This document shows positions 53,423-55,303 of a stretch of 55,303 bases of DNA, in pieces (the first letter of the stretch is position 1; every line of letters starts with the position of its first letter). The position numbers and the translations under genes are program-made. Origin of the DNA: a virus; IMG/VR virus record IMGVR_UViG_3300049440_000066, positions 1 to 55,303 of that record; one strand, 5' to 3'. The notes under the pieces were generated by a model. It did no database searches, had not been told where the DNA came from, and saw nothing but the letters and a program-made list of their open reading frames with translations.

Positions 53423-54781
53423 ATGGCTAAAGTTATTCTAGCTGGCGGCCCGAGTTTTGCCTTGTTCAATCCGAGCTTGCACGCCTCCCTCGGTCTGCTC
53501 TATCTCGGTGCGGCTCTCCGCGAAGCAGGCCACGAAGTTAAGATCATCGACTGCCACCGTATCTCGACATTCGATCCCGAAACGAACAAGCTGAAAGTCG
53601 ATCCCGACAAGATGGAAGAATGCGACATCCTCGGCGTGTCCATCGTCACTCCAAATGCCGAGTTTGGCGGACAACTCGCCGCGCTCTGGCCCGCGAAAGT
53701 AAAAGTGGCCGGCGGTCCTCACGTCACCTACATCGTAGATGGTCCTCATGCCCAGTTCAAGCAGAAGAAATACTTCGATGGCTTTGATTTCCTGATGACC
53801 GGAGAGTGCGAGGAATCGTTCGTCGATTTCTGCAACGCTTTCGACAAGGGCGAGGACGTAACCAAAGTGGCCGGAGTCGCGTGGTTCAATCCGTTCGGGA
53901 TGCAGCACAATCCGACTCCGCCGCTTCCCGACGTGACCAAGATGTCAATTCCGGCTTACGACCTGTGGGAAAACTACTCCAAGGGAGGGCTTCAAGTTGC
54001 CTCTATCCACGGACATTCTATTGATGCCTCTGAACGTACTATCGGCTCTCTTTGGACCGCGCGCGGATGTCCTTATGGCTGCTCGTTCTGCGCAGATGCT
54101 CGCACGAAACTCCGGGAAGAAACCTTCGAGCAAATCGAAGCGGAAGTCAAAGCCCTCGCGGAAATCGGCGTCACCGCCCTCCGTGTTTGGGATGACGTTC
54201 TAACCATCAAGGCCAAGCGATGCCGAGAGTTGGCCGCTCTTTTTCACGACTACGGAATGCTCTGGCGCGGCTGGTCGAGAGTCAATCTCATGGACCCACA
54301 ACTCTTCAAAGACCTTGCCAAGCTCGGCTGCACCGAAATGGGCTTCGGCGTCGAGCATGGTTCTCCGAGGATGCTGAAGGCTATGAACAAGGGCACTACT
54401 CCAGAGGCAAATGAGCGTGGCGTGAAAATATGCCAAGATTCGGGAATATCGGCTCGCGTTTATCTTCTGATCGGCTTTCCGGGAGAAACTTGGGAGTCCA
54501 TCGGAGAAATTAGGGACTGGCTGGACCGAGTTCGCCCGGATGCAGCCAGTCTCCATATGTTCCAGCCCTATCCAGGGTGCGAAGTGTGGAACACGCCCGA
54601 AAAGTTTGGAGTCACAATTCCCGCCGAATCTTTCAGTAAGATGTGGGAACTTTGCGACGACGACCCAAGCACGACAGTTCTCGATTTGCCAACCATGAGC
54701 ACGACGGAATTGTTTCAAGCTAGAAAAGAATTGCACGACTGGATTACGGAAAATATCTCCCTTCGATTGGCAACTAGGTGA
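53423..54781 (+). CDS. B12-binding-type radical SAM enzyme
   Basis: A 452-residue protein. Residues ~15-130 form a cobalamin-binding-like Rossmann domain (LGLLYLGAALREAGHEVKIIDCHRI ... CDILGVSIVTPNAEFGG ... VKVAGGPHVTYI). ARGCPYGCSFCADA (about 214-226) is the C-x3-C-x2-C cluster motif, followed by the radical SAM barrel (GVTALRVWDDVL; EMGFGVEHGS; VYLLIGFPGETWESI). Such enzymes do methylations or rearrangements at unreactive carbons. It fits sugar or peptide tailoring here. A GTGAGG ribosome site precedes ATG 53423. Confidence 0.88.
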   Translation: MAKVILAGGPSFALFNPSLHASLGLLYLGAALREAGHEVKIIDCHRISTFDPETNKLKVDPDKMEECDILGVSIVTPNAEFGGQLAALWPAKVKVAGGPHVTYIVDGPHAQFKQKKYFDGFDFLMTGECEESFVDFCNAFDKGEDVTKVAGVAWFNPFGMQHNPTPPLPDVTKMSIPAYDLWENYSKGGLQVASIHGHSIDASERTIGSLWTARGCPYGCSFCADARTKLREETFEQIEAEVKALAEIGVTALRVWDDVLTIKAKRCRELAALFHDYGMLWRGWSRVNLMDPQLFKDLAKLGCTEMGFGVEHGSPRMLKAMNKGTTPEANERGVKICQDSGISARVYLLIGFPGETWESIGEIRDWLDRVRPDAASLHMFQPYPGCEVWNTPEKFGVTIPAESFSKMWELCDDDPSTTVLDLPTMSTTELFQARKELHDWITENISLRLATR

Positions 54782-55303
54782 ATCTTAGCGTGGTCATGGC
54801 TGGCCGCAACGATGGATATGGTGGCGGAGACTATCTCTCCCGAATGCACCGATGCCTTGCGAGCGTGGTTCCGCTCGGCTGTGAAATCATCTTCGTCGAA
54901 TGGAATCCGCCGCAAGACAGGCCGACACTCATCGAAAAGATCGGCTACAAGGGTATTCATCTAATCACCGTTTCTCACGATCTTCACTCACGGATGCACG
55001 GCGAAGACCTCATGCCGATGTTCGAGTATCGCGCCAAGAATGTCGGCATCCGGCGAGCGAAGGGCGATTGGATTCTAGTAATGAACTCGGACATCGAACT
55101 GACCGAAGCGATGCGGGTGAGGCTCCAAAAAGAACTCTACTGCGATTATATCTACGGAGCCAAGCGGCACGACATTCACCTTGGAACGATTGTTGAGGTA
55201 CGCGACGGGCCGGGAGACTTCGTTCTGATGAGCCGGGAGAACTGGCATCTCCTTCGAGGCTATCTCGATCTTGTGAGTTACACACATATCGACTCTCTCT
55301 TGT
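54778..55303 (+). CDS. Glycosyltransferase family 2-like, 5' part
   Basis: GTG 54778 overlaps the radical SAM stop (GTGA). NLSVVMAGRNDGYGG is a GT-A opening, EYRAKNVGIRRAKGDWILVMNSDIELTEAMRVRLQ is the nucleotide-sugar site with the DxD-like NSD, about residues 84-117. The frame runs off the end at 55303 and continues at base 1 (via the 127-base overlap) to 318, 238 residues in all. A small GT2 enzyme. Confidence 0.82.
   Translation, partial: MNLSVVMAGRNDGYGGGDYLSRMHRCLASVVPLGCEIIFVEWNPPQDRPTLIEKIGYKGIHLITVSHDLHSRMHGEDLMPMFEYRAKNVGIRRAKGDWILVMNSDIELTEAMRVRLQKELYCDYIYGAKRHDIHLGTIVEVRDGPGDFVLMSRENWHLLRGYLDLVSYTHIDSLL
55177..55303. repeat. Terminal direct repeat, right copy
   Basis: Identical to bases 1-127. 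It makes the contig circular; see the left copy. Confidence 0.95.

Overview
This window is a complete, circularly closed genome of a tailed double-stranded DNA phage. The first 127 bases (1-127) and the last 127 (55177-55303) are identical and one glycosyltransferase gene runs through the junction, so the molecule is a circle of about 55,176 bp, or a permuted linear genome assembled as one. Large terminase, portal, scaffold and coat genes sit in the usual order. I see no tape measure, tail tube or sheath gene, but there is a head-tail adaptor-like protein, a large gp10-like tail protein and a run of Ala/Gly/Gln-rich ejection-type proteins. This suggests a short-tailed (podovirus-like) virion. 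I see no integrase, no CI-type repressor, no RNA or DNA polymerase and no tRNA. The host is unknown. Many Sec signal peptides, several ending in A-x-A-Q or R-A-Q, and one lipobox point to a diderm; a soil bacterium such as an acidobacterium is only a guess.

Layout. (1) 49.6 kb through the junction to 2.9 kb, plus strand: an operon of overlapping genes that starts with a ribbon-helix-helix/zinc protein behind an array of GTAATAC sites. It continues with small zinc-ribbon proteins, a short UDP-sugar dehydrogenase, a SAM methyltransferase, a protein resembling UDP-arabinopyranose mutase (RGP/GT75), a B12-type radical SAM enzyme and four glycosyltransferases. This looks like a sugar-nucleotide and glycan pathway. 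(2) 2.9-4.3 kb, minus: a short operon with one more glycosyltransferase and three Cys-rich proteins. (3) 4.3-24.7 kb, plus: packaging and virion genes, with tiny Arg-rich genes and RNA hairpins between them. (4) 24.7-32.5 kb, plus: a row of proteins with signal peptides and fibre, collar, Ig-like and Fn3-like folds, a LuxR-type regulator, then a lysis region with small membrane proteins, an endonuclease VII-like gene and a Tlde1/L,D-transpeptidase-like enzyme as the best lysin candidate. (5) 32.6-48.9 kb, minus: about 45 short, mostly overlapping genes, probably early. They include ERF annealing protein, a VRR-NUC nuclease, three HNH/AP2 genes, a clamp-loader-like ATPase, a C5-cytosine-methylase-like protein, a PAPS-reductase-like protein, an Arr-like ADP-ribosyltransferase, ribbon-helix-helix and zinc-ribbon proteins, and a secreted lipoprotein. 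(6) 48.87-49.67 kb: a control region with divergent promoters and repeats, possibly including the origin.

How it may work together. The control region fires leftward early genes that take over recombination and host functions, and rightward genes that build or transfer an unusual sugar. Virion and lysis genes follow from the divergent region near 4.3 kb. Recurrent short motifs (CCTAACTTGT, GTGACGCACTGA, GTAATAC) suggest phage-specific control.
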